In this document: piece by piece, positions 18,886 to 28,826 of the stretch
How positions within the stretch are numbered: the first letter of the stretch is position 1
How the letters are laid out: the number at the start of each line of letters is the position of its first letter
NCBI GenBank assembly: GCA_964561105.1
Contig: CAZLOH010000010.1
Span: 1 to 64,000, forward strand
Direction of reading: 5' to 3'
Source: JADLHS01 sp964561105
Lineage (GTDB): Bacteria > Verrucomicrobiota > Verrucomicrobiia > Limisphaerales > JADLHS01
DNA length: 64,000 nucleotides
Translations under genes and position numbers: made by a program
Notes under the pieces: model-generated
Databases searched by the model: none
Told to the model about the DNA's origin: nothing
The model's input: the letters and a program-made list of their open reading frames with translations, nothing else

Positions 18886-20616
18886 TCAAACGGGACCGTG
18901 CGCGATCGTTTCCGCTCCGGTGGGAGCGCGTTCGACCTCGGTCAGGATTTCTTTCGCCCGCGCCAGGGAGAGGTCAATGTTGGCGCAGACATTCGCCTTG
19001 CCCAACCGGTCGAGAAAGCCCGCTTTGTCCAACATGAACAGCGGTTGCGCGTGGGGGCCGCTCAAAATGAGGTGCTTTCCCCGGTGCTGCAACCGCTCGT
19101 GCAGATCTTCCAACGCGTTCAAGCCGGTGGCGTCCATGGCCAGGACCTTGCGCATCCGCAGGATCAACACCTCCGGTTCGCGGCCCGCTCGCTGGAGGGC
19201 GGATTCCAGTTTGTCCGCCGCACCGAAAAAGAACGAGCCGAAGATGCGATAAACCATCACCCCCTGCGGAATTTGTTTGCCCACGAGCGAATGGTGCGAA
19301 CCTTCCGTTTCCGTGGTTTCGTCCACCGCCGTGATCTGGGTGGTTTCGGACACACGTTTGATGAACAGCACCGCGGCCAGCACCATGCCGATCTCCACCG
19401 CCACCGTGAGATCCACCACCACCGTCAGGGCAAACGCCGTCAGAAAAACGGCCGTGTCACTGCGCGGCCACTTGGTGAGGCGACGGAAGTTATGCCATTC
19501 GCCCATGTTGAACGCCACGCTCACCAGCACCGCGCTGAGGGTGGCAAGCGGAATGAACTTCGCCAGGGGCGCGGCGGCGAGGATGATCCCCAGCAGCGTC
19601 AGGGCGTGAACCATGCCGGCCACGGGTGAACGCGCGCCGCACTTGACGTTGGTGGCGGTGCGGGCAATGGCCCCGGTCGCGGCAATGCCGCCAAAAAGCG
19701 GACTGGCGATGTTGGCCAGCCCCTGCGCCATCAATTCCTGATTGGAATCATGCCGGTCATCAATCATGCCGTCGGCCACCACGCAGCAGAGCAGCGATTC
19801 GATGGCGGCCAGCAACGCGATGGTGGTGGCGGGCTGAAAGAGCTGCCGGATGTTCTCCCAGGACAGCGCGGGCAGGTGCGGCGTGGGCAGCGCCTGCGGG
19901 ATGCCGCCGAATTTGGAGCCGATCGTTTCCACAGCGACCGCGGTAGGAAACAGCGCCACCACCGCCGTGCCCAGGATCAGGGCGACGATCGAGCCGGGCA
20001 CCCGCCGTTGCCAGGCCTTTGGCCAGAAGCCGATGATCGCGAGCGAAGCCGTGGAGAGCAACACGGTGGCCCAATGGAAACTGCCCGCGTGTTCCGCCAG
20101 CAGCTTCATTTTCGCCACGAATTCGGACGGCACATTCTCCACCTGCAACCCGAAGAAATCCTTGATCTGCGTGGTGAAGATCAATACGGCAATGCCCGCG
20201 GTGAACCCCATCGTCACCGGATAGGGGATGAACTTGATCATCGTCCCCAGGCGCGCCGCCCCCATGATGAACAGAATGACGCCCGCGATGATGGTGCAAA
20301 TGGCGAGGTTTTCCGTCCCGTACCGGGCATGAATGCCATAGAGGATGATGATGAACGCGCCGGTGGGGCCGCCGATGGCCACGCGCGAACCGCCCAGACC
20401 GGAAATCAACAGCCCCGCGACGACCGCCGTGAAGATGCCGGCCTCTGGTTTGACGCCCGAGGCAATGGCAAACGCCATCGCCAGCGGCAACGCCACGATG
20501 CCCACCGTGATCCCCGCGATGAGATCGGCGACCAGGTCCTCCCGCGAATACTGGCGCAGCGCGTCGAACAGCTTGGGACGAAAGGAAAAGGAAAATCTTG
20601 TTTGCCCGGTGCTCAT
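18886..20616 (-). CDS. SulP-family anion transporter with C-terminal STAS domain
   Basis: About 576 residues. The sulfate-transporter signature region is visible (DLIAGITVGIVALPLAMAFAIASGV), with GPTGAFIIIL, PYPVTMGFTAGIAVLIFT and ten or more hydrophobic segments, followed by a cytoplasmic STAS domain (about residues 440-550; VLAMDATGLNALEDLHERL). Substrates of this family include sulfate, bicarbonate and other anions; no neighbour settles it. ATG 20616 is chosen because MSTGQTRFSF starts the conserved protein; 47 further in-frame upstream codons run into the divergent promoter region shared with the aldo/keto reductase gene. Confidence 0.88.
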   Translation of the reverse strand: MSTGQTRFSFSFRPKLFDALRQYSREDLVADLIAGITVGIVALPLAMAFAIASGVKPEAGIFTAVVAGLLISGLGGSRVAIGGPTGAFIIILYGIHARYGTENLAICTIIAGVILFIMGAARLGTMIKFIPYPVTMGFTAGIAVLIFTTQIKDFFGLQVENVPSEFVAKMKLLAEHAGSFHWATVLLSTASLAIIGFWPKAWQRRVPGSIVALILGTAVVALFPTAVAVETIGSKFGGIPQALPTPHLPALSWENIRQLFQPATTIALLAAIESLLCCVVADGMIDDRHDSNQELMAQGLANIASPLFGGIAATGAIARTATNVKCGARSPVAGMVHALTLLGIILAAAPLAKFIPLATLSAVLVSVAFNMGEWHNFRRLTKWPRSDTAVFLTAFALTVVVDLTVAVEIGMVLAAVLFIKRVSETTQITAVDETTETEGSHHSLVGKQIPQGVMVYRIFGSFFFGAADKLESALQRAGREPEVLILRMRKVLAMDATGLNALEDLHERLQHRGKHLILSGPHAQPLFMLDKAGFLDRLGKANVCANIDLSLARAKEILTEVERAPTGAETIAHGPV

Positions 20617-20768
20617 GCGTTTGCGAATCGTGACCAGTGTATTTCTGACGCCCTCGGATGTTGGGCATCGTCGCGCGAAAATCAATGGAATTGTGGATCG
20701 GCAGATTTTCCCCAGGCAATTTCCAAAAGCCGTTGAACACCCGACCGGCTTTGGCATACTCGCGCGCG

Positions 20769-21950
20769 ATGAAATACCGTCGCTTTGGCCGCACCGGGCT
20801 GCAAATGCCCGTGATCTCCTGCGGCGGGATGCGCTACCAGTTCAAGTGGCAGGATGTGGCGCCCCAAGAAATCCCCGCCGAAGGCCAGGCCAACCTCGAA
20901 GCCACCATCCAACGCGCGCTCGAACTCGGTATCAACCACATTGAAACCGCGCGCGGCTACGGCACGTCCGAAATGCAACTCGGCCGGGTGCTGCCCCAAC
21001 TGCCGCGCGATAAGTTGATCGTCCAGACAAAAGTCGCCCCCAAGGCGACGGCGAAGGAGTTCGTCGAAACTTTCGCGACTTCCCTGAAGTATCTCCAACT
21101 CGACCACGTGGACCTGCTGTCGCTTCACGGCGTCAACAACCGGCTGCTCCTCGACTGGTCGTTGCGCAAGAACGGCTGTCTCGCCGCGGCACGCCAGTTG
21201 CAAAAGGAAGGCCGCTGCCGTTTCGTTGGTTTCTCCACGCACGCCACCACCGACATCATCAACGAAACCATCGCGCAGGGCGATTTCGACTACGTCAATC
21301 TGCACTGGTATTTCGTCAACGATCTGAACTGGTCCTGCGTGGAAGCCGCCACGGCGCGGGACATGGGCGTGTTCATCATCAGCCCCAATGACAAGGGCGG
21401 AAAGCTCTACGAGCCGCCGACCAGGCTCACAAAACTTTGCGCGCCGCTGTCGCCGATGGCGTTTAACGACCTCTACTGTCTGGCCAGACCACAGGTTCAC
21501 ACGCTCAGTTGCGGCGCGGCCCGGCCTTCGGACTTTGACGAGCACATTGCGGCGCTGGAGCACTACGACCGCGCGGCGGAAGCCATCGCACCGATCGAGA
21601 AGCGCCTGCGCACGGAGATGGAGCAGACTTTGGGCGCCGACTGGTGCGCCCGCTGGTTTGAGGGGTTGCCGGACTACACCGACGTGCCGGGCCAGATCAA
21701 CGTGACGGAGATCCTGCGGTTGTGGACCTACGCGAAGTCGCTCGATCTCGTGGCGTGGGGGAAGATGCGTTACAACCTGCTCGGGCAGGCCGACCACTGG
21801 TTTCCCGGAGAGAACGCCGCGCGCACCGCCCAGGTGAAACTCGCCGAGGTGCTGGCCGGCAGTCCGTTCGCGCAAAAAATTCCGGCGATTCTGGAAGCCG
21901 CCCACCAGCTGCTGCACGAAGCCCCAGTCAAGCGGTTGAGCGAAAGTTAG
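20769..21950 (+). CDS. Aldo/keto reductase family protein
   Basis: NADPH-dependent oxidoreductase fold, about 393 residues from ATG 20769 (MKYRRFGRTGLQM is the typical AKR start). Tetrad region: Tyr in ARGYGTSE, Lys in VQTKVAP, His in LSLHGVN. The usual catalytic Asp (in the DTA motif) is Glu here (HIETARGYG). The C-terminal 130 residues are helical and lack the 4Fe-4S cysteines of some long AKRs. Substrate unknown. It is divergently arranged with sulP across 152 bases and converges with the skp gene. Confidence 0.82.
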   Translation: MKYRRFGRTGLQMPVISCGGMRYQFKWQDVAPQEIPAEGQANLEATIQRALELGINHIETARGYGTSEMQLGRVLPQLPRDKLIVQTKVAPKATAKEFVETFATSLKYLQLDHVDLLSLHGVNNRLLLDWSLRKNGCLAAARQLQKEGRCRFVGFSTHATTDIINETIAQGDFDYVNLHWYFVNDLNWSCVEAATARDMGVFIISPNDKGGKLYEPPTRLTKLCAPLSPMAFNDLYCLARPQVHTLSCGAARPSDFDEHIAALEHYDRAAEAIAPIEKRLRTEMEQTLGADWCARWFEGLPDYTDVPGQINVTEILRLWTYAKSLDLVAWGKMRYNLLGQADHWFPGENAARTAQVKLAEVLAGSPFAQKIPAILEAAHQLLHEAPVKRLSES

Positions 21951-21962
21951 CCCGGCTTCCGG

Positions 21963-22586
21963 CTATTTCTTGCCGCTGGAACTGTCCGCCGCTCCCGCCG
22001 GTTCGGGTGGCGCGGTGGCGTTCAGCTGGTCAATCACGGTGGCAGTCAGATCATTTTCTCCGTTGTTGTACATCATGATGGGAGCCTTGCTGAGCGATTC
22101 GGCGGAGGCATCGAACACGAACGCATAGCCGCCGGCCTTGCCTTTGGCGGTCACGGCTTCGCGAATGTCCTTGAGCACCTCGTCCATCATCCGGCGCATC
22201 TGCTGATCCAGTTGAGCGTCACCCATGTTGACAAATTGTTTCAACGCATCCTCGCTCTCCTTGACCTCCTTGAGCTTCGAGTCCACCAGCTTTTTGCGTT
22301 TGGCGCGTTCTTCAGCGGACACGGCCTGGTCGTTGGCGTCGGCCACCAGCTTCTGGTAATCTTGAACCAGTTTTTTGTGCGCGTCGTTCATCGTATCGAG
22401 TTCCTTCTTCAGGTCGGCTTTGCGATCCGTCAGGGCGGACCGGGCGCGCTTGGTCTTCCAATACTTCTCGAAAATCTGGGTCAACTCCACCGTGGCGATG
22501 CGACTCTGCGCTTCCGCCACACCGGCGGTGAAGATCAGCGCCGTCACCAGCAAAGCAATCATCCGAAACGATTTATTCATAGGCAT
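21963..22586 (-). CDS. skp: OmpH/Skp-family periplasmic chaperone
   Basis: A signal peptide is seen (Lys near the start, ALLVTALIFTAGVAEA with an AxA cleavage site before QSRIATVE), then a long charged coiled-coil with KKELDTMNDAHKKLVQDYQKLV and a C-terminal beta segment YAFVFDAS, the Skp architecture. 207 residues. The family escorts outer-membrane proteins to the Bam complex. It lies downstream of bamA on the same strand but is separated from it by the SBBP gene and 268 bases of non-coding DNA. ATG 22586 or ATG 22580 are both plausible starts. Confidence 0.85.
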   Translation of the reverse strand: MPMNKSFRMIALLVTALIFTAGVAEAQSRIATVELTQIFEKYWKTKRARSALTDRKADLKKELDTMNDAHKKLVQDYQKLVADANDQAVSAEERAKRKKLVDSKLKEVKESEDALKQFVNMGDAQLDQQMRRMMDEVLKDIREAVTAKGKAGGYAFVFDASAESLSKAPIMMYNNGENDLTATVIDQLNATAPPEPAGAADSSSGKK

Positions 22587-22673
22587 AAAAAAATACAGAA
22601 TTGCGCCGGTTCGCCAATCTCATTCTGCGTGAGCCGAGGGGGGCCGGGCGCGGCTCAACTCATTGCAAAGTGT

Positions 22674-22708
22674 GCCCGTCCGATTCCGTCCGCCTTCCCC
22701 GGACGGGC
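22674..22708. repeat. Short inverted repeat in the SBBP-skp gap
   Basis: Perfect 9-bp arms GCCCGTCCG / CGGACGGGC with a 17-base spacer, within the 268-base non-coding gap 22587-22854. It may be a Rho-type terminator or a degenerate palindromic element; no T tract follows on either strand. I see nothing else in the gap. Confidence 0.4.
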
Positions 22709-22854
22709 TGGTCGCAGCGCGACGAGCACCACCTGCCAAAAATTGAATTGCGCCCGACGGGACCGAACCGGCCCACCCATTGAGCTGTCTCCGGGTTGCC
22801 GGCACGAGGGTAAGACAGCGTCGCCGCAGCAAGCGTTCATTCTCCCCAAACCGC

Positions 22855-25800
22855 TCACGGGCTGGTCAGCCGGAAAAACTGCGCATCGTTGGTTGCGGGC
22901 AGCGTCACGTTGAGCGTGAGGTTCGTGGGCACGGGCGCGACCGGGACATACTGCCAGCCGTTGGTGGTGGTAACATTCGTCGTGGACTGGAGCTTGTAAT
23001 CCGCCGCCAGGATCGGCCAGGAGAGGCGGACCTGGTCGCCGTCACTCTGCACCTCCAGCGTCGGCGGCGGGAGATTGGTGCTGATGATTTTGGCGAGAAA
23101 GGCATCCTGATACCCGGCAAACGATCCCTGCAAGGCCGCGCGCGTTGGAAAATTGGCCGAACTCGTCTGGCCCGCGAGGTAAACGTCTCCCACCGAGTCC
23201 ACCGCAATGGCGTAGCCGTAGTCATACAACAATCCGCCCAAGTAGGCCGAGTTGAGCAGCGTGCGACCGTCAGCGCTAAGTTCGGCCAGAAACACATCCG
23301 TGAATCCGGAGTTCACCGCGCTTAAGACGCCGAGCGTGTTGGTGGTGGGAAAATTCAGCGAGCTGGTCGAGCCTACGACGTGCGCGTGTCCGGCCGCATC
23401 CACCGCCACATCCCATCCCTGATCATCCAACGCACCGCCCAACACGACGGAGTAGCCACCCGGCCCCAGCTTGGTCACGAAGGCATCGTTCAGCCCGAAG
23501 AAGTTCGTGCCCTGGCTGCCCGCGTAAACGGTGGCGGAGGATTGCGGGCTCACGAGCACCGTGAGCACGGACGGCGCGGTCGGCCCGTTGGTGACAAGAT
23601 TCCAGGTGAGCGCAGCGTCCGTGCTCTTGAACAATCCGTTGGTGCTGCCGGCGTAGAGGGTCGCGGGGTTCTGGGGATCAATCGCGAGCGCGGTGATGTT
23701 CAATGCCACCAACCCCGTGCTGAACCGGCTCCAATTGGTCGCCGCGTCGAGACTCTTGAACACGCCGCCCGGCGTGCCCACGTACAGCGTCGTGGGCGTG
23801 AGCGGATCAATGGCGATGGCTTGCACAGCCTGACCCGCCAGCCCCGCGATGGTGGGAAACCAATTATCGCCGTTGTTCAAACTCCGATAAATTCCCGCGC
23901 CCGTGCCCGCATAAAGGGTCGTGGGCGAGCCGGCCGGAATCGCCAGCGCGCTCACCGAGATGTTGCCCAGCCCCGTGTTCACCTGCGTCCAGTTCGCCGC
24001 CGCGTTCGTGCTCCGGTAAACGCCAAACCCGTTCCCGGCAAAGACCAGGTCCGGCGTCAACGGATTCAACATCACCGTCGTCCGGGCCGAGTAAAACAGA
24101 TTGACGCTGCTGAGCGCCCAATTCACGCCGCCATCAAGACTCTTGAACACTCCTTGGTCTGTGCCCGCATACACGATCAAGGGCGCCGCCGGATTCACCG
24201 CCACGGAATACACCGCGCCCACGGCAATGCCCGGAGCCAACCCGGAAAACTCGTCGGCCGGCGCAACCTGGATGGCCGAATCCCAGGTGCTGCCGCCATC
24301 GGCGCTTCGGGCAATGCCCCGCGCCGTGCCCGCATACATCCGCGCCGGATTGCCGGGGTCCATCGTCAGCGAATAAATCGTGGCGGCCGGCAGACCGGCG
24401 CTGGAGGCACTCCAACTCAGTCCGGCATCGGTGCTCCGAAAAATGCCGCCCGAATTCACCGCGCCGGGGGAAGTCGGAAATTCCGGGTCGTTGAACGTCG
24501 CCCCCGTCACATACACCTTGTTCACCGCATCCAACGTGAGCCGGTATCCGTAATTGGATCTTCGTCCGCCGAGGTAGGTGGATGAAACGAGCTGGTCGCC
24601 GGTGGGACTGACGACCGTCACGAACGCATCCTCCGCCCCGGCCAGCCACGGTTGGGACGCGTTGGCAGTCACCGGAAAGTTGGTCGAGGACGTATAGCCG
24701 GTCACGTAGGCGAGTCCGGACGCGTCCGCCGCCACATCATTGCCCCGCTCGACGCTCGATCCACCCAGGAACATCGAGTAGATAAGATTGGTGCCGGCCG
24801 GCCCGAACTTGGTGACGAACGCGTCGTCGTTGCCCTGAAAGTTGCCGTTGAATTGGGCGAACCGGCCCGTGACGTTGGCCGTGGGAAAATTTGCCGATTG
24901 CGTGAACCCGGCCACATACGCGTTCCCCGACGGATCCACCGCGATCCCGACGCCCTCGTCCACGCTGTCGCCGCCCAGGTAGGTTGAGTAAACCAGGTTC
25001 GTGCCGAACGGCCCCAGCTTGGTCACAAAGCCGTCGAGGGGATAATAACCGATGGCCGGATAGGGCACGCCGCTGATGGTCGGGAACAAGGCGGACTGCG
25101 TCGGGAAATCCGGCGAGTCGGTATAACCCGTGATGTAAACATTCCCGCTGGTGTCCACCGCCAGCGACAGGGCCGCGTCATCCAACGACCCGCCCACGTA
25201 GGTTCGGTAAATCACCTGCAACGCCTGGTTGTCGAACTTGGCGACAAAAGCGTCCCCATGACCGGCGGCACCCGCGCCGCTGTATCGGTTCGTCAAGGTG
25301 TCGGTCGTCACCGGCAGACCGGCCATGGTTTCGCCCGCCAGATAAACAAACCCGCTGGCATCCACCACCACGCCCCACGCGGCGTCCACACCGCTGCCGC
25401 CGTAAAACGTCGAGTATTCCAACACCGGATCAATCACCAACGGCAGACTCCGGTCGTACGCGCCAATCGCAAACGTCACCGTCCGCGCATCGGTCAGCCG
25501 ATAGCCCCCGGCGATTTCCTTCCGCGCACCGCGCACCCATTGATAGATCGTCGGCTTGGGTTGCCGGATCTCCTCCGCGCCCAAACTCAAAATCAAATCA
25601 CCGTGCGCATTGAGGCGGACCCGGTCCGCGCCCAGGCAGTGCATGGCGATGACCGAAGGATCGGCACCCGCCGCGACCTCGAAATCGAACTCAAGCTGTT
25701 GTGGGTTGCCGTAATGCACGAGGTCAATCCCCGGATAAATCCCGCGCACCCGCACTCGCGCGTACGTCGGCACGCCCGTGTGCCAGTTCGCCGGATCGCG

Positions 25801-26238
25801 ACCGAGCAGATAATTGACCCGGCCCATCAGCTCATTTTCCCCTGACACCACGGCCGCGGGATTGGCGCCGAGAAATTCCATTTGCACCGAGCGAAAGGTC
25901 GTCGCGGCTGGAGTTGAACCCGCAGACCTGCCTGAAGCCGGATGCGCCGGCGGACGAGCCGTCTTGCGCAGCGAGACCCGGACGCTGGTAGGCGAAATGG
26001 AAAAATAATAATTCGGCCCACGCGCCATGAATCGGGCATCGCCGGCCGCCTGACCCAGATTGGCCTCGAAGCTGATGGGCAAATCGCCGGCGGCGGCGAC
26101 CGCTGATTTGGAAACGCCGGACGCTGCGGCAACCGCGTGGGAACGGCCGGCCAACAGCGCCACCAGCAGCATCGCCGGCACGAAACGAAACCCGGCGCAC
26201 GCCCCAACCAGCAAGGAGAATTCGGAAAGCCGTTTCAT
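22855..26238 (-). CDS. SBBP beta-propeller repeat protein with BNR/sortilin-like repeats
   Basis: Large exported protein of 1127 residues. After a signal peptide (about 1-38) comes a conserved N-terminal domain typical of SBBP proteins (LPISFEANLGQAAGDARFMA; I believe DUF7948). Then SBBP units of the form YSTYLGG...D...GN-YVAG-T-S--FPT, then about seven units like GIFRSTDAGLSW...MYAGT that resemble BNR/Asp-box propeller blades, then two more SBBP units and a C-terminal beta domain (LQSTTNVTTTNGWQYV). Probably cell-surface or secreted; ligand unknown. It sits 2 bases after the bamA stop, so it is probably in the same transcript. Confidence 0.85.
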   Translation of the reverse strand: MKRLSEFSLLVGACAGFRFVPAMLLVALLAGRSHAVAAASGVSKSAVAAAGDLPISFEANLGQAAGDARFMARGPNYYFSISPTSVRVSLRKTARPPAHPASGRSAGSTPAATTFRSVQMEFLGANPAAVVSGENELMGRVNYLLGRDPANWHTGVPTYARVRVRGIYPGIDLVHYGNPQQLEFDFEVAAGADPSVIAMHCLGADRVRLNAHGDLILSLGAEEIRQPKPTIYQWVRGARKEIAGGYRLTDARTVTFAIGAYDRSLPLVIDPVLEYSTFYGGSGVDAAWGVVVDASGFVYLAGETMAGLPVTTDTLTNRYSGAGAAGHGDAFVAKFDNQALQVIYRTYVGGSLDDAALSLAVDTSGNVYITGYTDSPDFPTQSALFPTISGVPYPAIGYYPLDGFVTKLGPFGTNLVYSTYLGGDSVDEGVGIAVDPSGNAYVAGFTQSANFPTANVTGRFAQFNGNFQGNDDAFVTKFGPAGTNLIYSMFLGGSSVERGNDVAADASGLAYVTGYTSSTNFPVTANASQPWLAGAEDAFVTVVSPTGDQLVSSTYLGGRRSNYGYRLTLDAVNKVYVTGATFNDPEFPTSPGAVNSGGIFRSTDAGLSWSASSAGLPAATIYSLTMDPGNPARMYAGTARGIARSADGGSTWDSAIQVAPADEFSGLAPGIAVGAVYSVAVNPAAPLIVYAGTDQGVFKSLDGGVNWALSSVNLFYSARTTVMLNPLTPDLVFAGNGFGVYRSTNAAANWTQVNTGLGNISVSALAIPAGSPTTLYAGTGAGIYRSLNNGDNWFPTIAGLAGQAVQAIAIDPLTPTTLYVGTPGGVFKSLDAATNWSRFSTGLVALNITALAIDPQNPATLYAGSTNGLFKSTDAALTWNLVTNGPTAPSVLTVLVSPQSSATVYAGSQGTNFFGLNDAFVTKLGPGGYSVVLGGALDDQGWDVAVDAAGHAHVVGSTSSLNFPTTNTLGVLSAVNSGFTDVFLAELSADGRTLLNSAYLGGLLYDYGYAIAVDSVGDVYLAGQTSSANFPTRAALQGSFAGYQDAFLAKIISTNLPPPTLEVQSDGDQVRLSWPILAADYKLQSTTNVTTTNGWQYVPVAPVPTNLTLNVTLPATNDAQFFRLTSP

Positions 26239-26240
26239 GT

Positions 26241-28826
26241 TCAGAAGGGTCGTTGCCAGCCGACGCCGAATTGGAACCGGCCTTTTCCGTCGCTGAACTG
26301 GTCGTATTGGATCGGCCAGGCGTAGTCGAGCCGGAGCGGACCGATCGGCAGGTTCAGCCGCAGCCCCACGCCCCAGTCGGAGCTGTATTCGTTCACATTC
26401 AAATCATAACTCGCCGGCCCCACGCTGCCGATGTCATAAAAAACAGCGAACCGCGCCCCGATGCCTTTGTCCGCTTCCGAGCCGAATATCGGCACGCTGT
26501 ATTCCGCCGTGCCAAACCAAAATGAGTTGCCGCCCACCGGTTCGTCGAAGTTGCCGCCGTAACCGCCGCCATTCGGATTTTGCTGGCGCGGGCTGATGGT
26601 GCGGTATTCAAACCCGCGCAACGAGTAGAGTCCACCGAGATAATACCGTTCGTAAAACGGAATATCCTCGTTATCGAACGATTGCAGGAATCCGGCCTTC
26701 GCTCCCAGTTCCAGCACGTGCCCTTTGCCGAACCCTTTGAAATACCAGGCCGTGTTCGCCTCCAGCTTGTAGTAATCGTGGGAGCTGCCGAGGTAGCTCG
26801 AAGCGACCTCCGCCACCAGCTCGCTCCGTTGCCCGGCGTTGGGCAACCGGGTGTTGTTGCGCGTATCGTAGGCCAGCGTGCCGCCGGCCAGACCGATCCA
26901 CGAATACCCGGATTCCTTGGTGATGTCCGTCGGCGCGTTGGGATAAATAATTGTCGGCCCGCCGCCCGACGGCCCGCCGCCCCCCGGACTGTTGGCGTAT
27001 CCGTATCCGTGAATGCCATCCTCCAGGTGGGTGCCGATCTGCTCGATGGTGTAATAAATTCCGCCCCGCACGAAGTCGCTCCACAACGCGCGATCCAGCC
27101 CCACGTGCGCCCCGCTCCGGGTCTGGGTGTAGATATTGTCGGGGCTGAGGAAATCCAGGTCGCGATGATACAACTCCACCCCGAGCGCCAGCTTGCGATC
27201 CAGAAACCACGGTTCGGTGAAAGACAACACGTAATCCTGGCGTTCCGTGCCGAGCTGGACGCGCAGCCGGAGTTTCTGACCGCCGCCCGTGAACGTGGGC
27301 GGGTGAAACAGATCAAAATTCCCCTGCGTCACTTCCGCGAATCCGACAATCGAATCCACCGAGCTGAACCCCGCGCCGAAACTGAGATTCCCGGTGTTTT
27401 TCTCCTCGACGCCGATCAGGAGATCCTTGCGATTCGGCACCGTGGTCTCTTGCGGGCGCGCCTCCACTTTCGAAAAATAGTCCAGCCCCTTGAGCCGTTG
27501 CTCGCTCACGCGCACGCGGACCATGTCGAATGTTTCTCCCGGCGAAACCGCCAGCTCGCGCCGGATCACCTTGTCCTTGGTCTTGGTGTTGCCGCGAATC
27601 TCAATTTTCTCGATGTACGACTTCTGCCCTTCCTCGACGTGAAACTTCAAGTCCATCGTCCCGGTTTCGACGTTGGCCGCCCGGCTGACGCGCAAATTCC
27701 CCGCCCCGCGTCCCACGTCAATGAATCCCCGCGCGTCATAAAAATTCTGGATCGCGTCCGTGTCCTTTCTCAGCCCCTCGGCGGTAAACACGCTGCCTGA
27801 CTTCATGGCAAAGTCGCGGTTGAGGATGGCGCTCTGCGCCCATTCGAGCCGCTCCGGCCCCGGCTTGGGCGCTTTGCCCGTCTTGAACATCGGGCTGACG
27901 GCATTGGTTGGCAGCATGGTCGTCCCCTCGAAACTGACCTTGCCCACGTGATACTTCCGGCCCTCATACAGGTGCAGCCGCAGGATGAGGTGATTCGTCT
28001 CCGGATACACGTACTCCACCTGGGTGATTTCGAAGTCTATGTAGCCGTTGCCCTGGTAAAATTCCCGCAGCTTGTCCTCCCGTTCCTCCAGCTTCACTTC
28101 CTGAAAATTGCCGTAACCCACCATCCACGCGCAATTCTTGCCCCACCACCCGAGCATTTCCGTGCGCAACTTGCTTTGCGAAAACGCCGCCGCGCCGACG
28201 AATTCGTAGCCGGAGATTTTGATCTTGGGACTTTCCTTGATCACGAAGGTCGCCGTCCCGCGCCCGGCCGCCTCGTCAATGCTCGTCAAATACTTGACTT
28301 CGGTGTTGGGGTAGCCGGACTTTCGGTACAGCTCGCGGATGGCGAGGCTGTCGGTGAAGAGCTTTCGTTCCTGCAGCGGTTCGCCCACCTTCGCGGTGAT
28401 CTTCTTGCGAATCTTCGAGAGGCTCATCCGCTTGTTGCCTTCGATCTTGATTTCAGTCAACCGGGGATTGCCCTGCACGATGTAGGTCAGCACCAGTCCC
28501 TCCGGCTTCGTCTCGCGCGTGACCTGGATGTTGTAGAACAGGCCGGTGGCGTAGAGATTGCGCACGTCGTCATCCACGGTGATCGAACGGTACGGCTCAC
28601 CCACGCGGGAGCGGAGCTGGGCCGTGATGAGTTCGTTGCCGACGGCTGTCGGACCCACGTGCCGGATTTCAATGCGGGCAATGGTCGGCTCTCCGAACGT
28701 CGGCTGCGCCGTCGCCCGCGGCAACCACCCGACCAGCACCGCCAATCCCAACCAAAACAGCAGCGTCCTCAATGATGCGTCATTGCCCCGGCACGTCGTC
28801 GTCACTGACTTTCGCTGCACTTTCAA
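26241..28826 (-). CDS. bamA: Outer membrane protein assembly factor BamA
   Basis: Omp85 protein. Order: signal peptide (LLFWLGLAVLVGWLPRATA), five POTRA domains (from IARIEIRHVGP to about residue 435, for example LTEIKIEGNKRMSLSKIRKKI and YIEKIEIRGNTKTKDKVIRREL), and a C-terminal 16-strand barrel with the LRGFEYRTISP loop-6 region (the R-G-F of VRGF) and a terminal aromatic residue (GWQRPF). 861 residues from ATG 28826, which overlaps dnaB by 47 bases. A TTG at 28772, just after the dnaB stop, would give a more typical signal peptide and may be the true start. It assembles outer-membrane barrels, demonstrating a diderm envelope. Confidence 0.93.
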   Translation of the reverse strand: MKVQRKSVTTTCRGNDASLRTLLFWLGLAVLVGWLPRATAQPTFGEPTIARIEIRHVGPTAVGNELITAQLRSRVGEPYRSITVDDDVRNLYATGLFYNIQVTRETKPEGLVLTYIVQGNPRLTEIKIEGNKRMSLSKIRKKITAKVGEPLQERKLFTDSLAIRELYRKSGYPNTEVKYLTSIDEAAGRGTATFVIKESPKIKISGYEFVGAAAFSQSKLRTEMLGWWGKNCAWMVGYGNFQEVKLEEREDKLREFYQGNGYIDFEITQVEYVYPETNHLILRLHLYEGRKYHVGKVSFEGTTMLPTNAVSPMFKTGKAPKPGPERLEWAQSAILNRDFAMKSGSVFTAEGLRKDTDAIQNFYDARGFIDVGRGAGNLRVSRAANVETGTMDLKFHVEEGQKSYIEKIEIRGNTKTKDKVIRRELAVSPGETFDMVRVRVSEQRLKGLDYFSKVEARPQETTVPNRKDLLIGVEEKNTGNLSFGAGFSSVDSIVGFAEVTQGNFDLFHPPTFTGGGQKLRLRVQLGTERQDYVLSFTEPWFLDRKLALGVELYHRDLDFLSPDNIYTQTRSGAHVGLDRALWSDFVRGGIYYTIEQIGTHLEDGIHGYGYANSPGGGGPSGGGPTIIYPNAPTDITKESGYSWIGLAGGTLAYDTRNNTRLPNAGQRSELVAEVASSYLGSSHDYYKLEANTAWYFKGFGKGHVLELGAKAGFLQSFDNEDIPFYERYYLGGLYSLRGFEYRTISPRQQNPNGGGYGGNFDEPVGGNSFWFGTAEYSVPIFGSEADKGIGARFAVFYDIGSVGPASYDLNVNEYSSDWGVGLRLNLPIGPLRLDYAWPIQYDQFSDGKGRFQFGVGWQRPF

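Noticed and set aside
22620..22860. Possible tRNA or structured RNA in the SBBP-skp gap
   Set aside because: The minus-strand segment contains GGTTCGGTCCC but no acceptor or D-arm pairing could be built around it.
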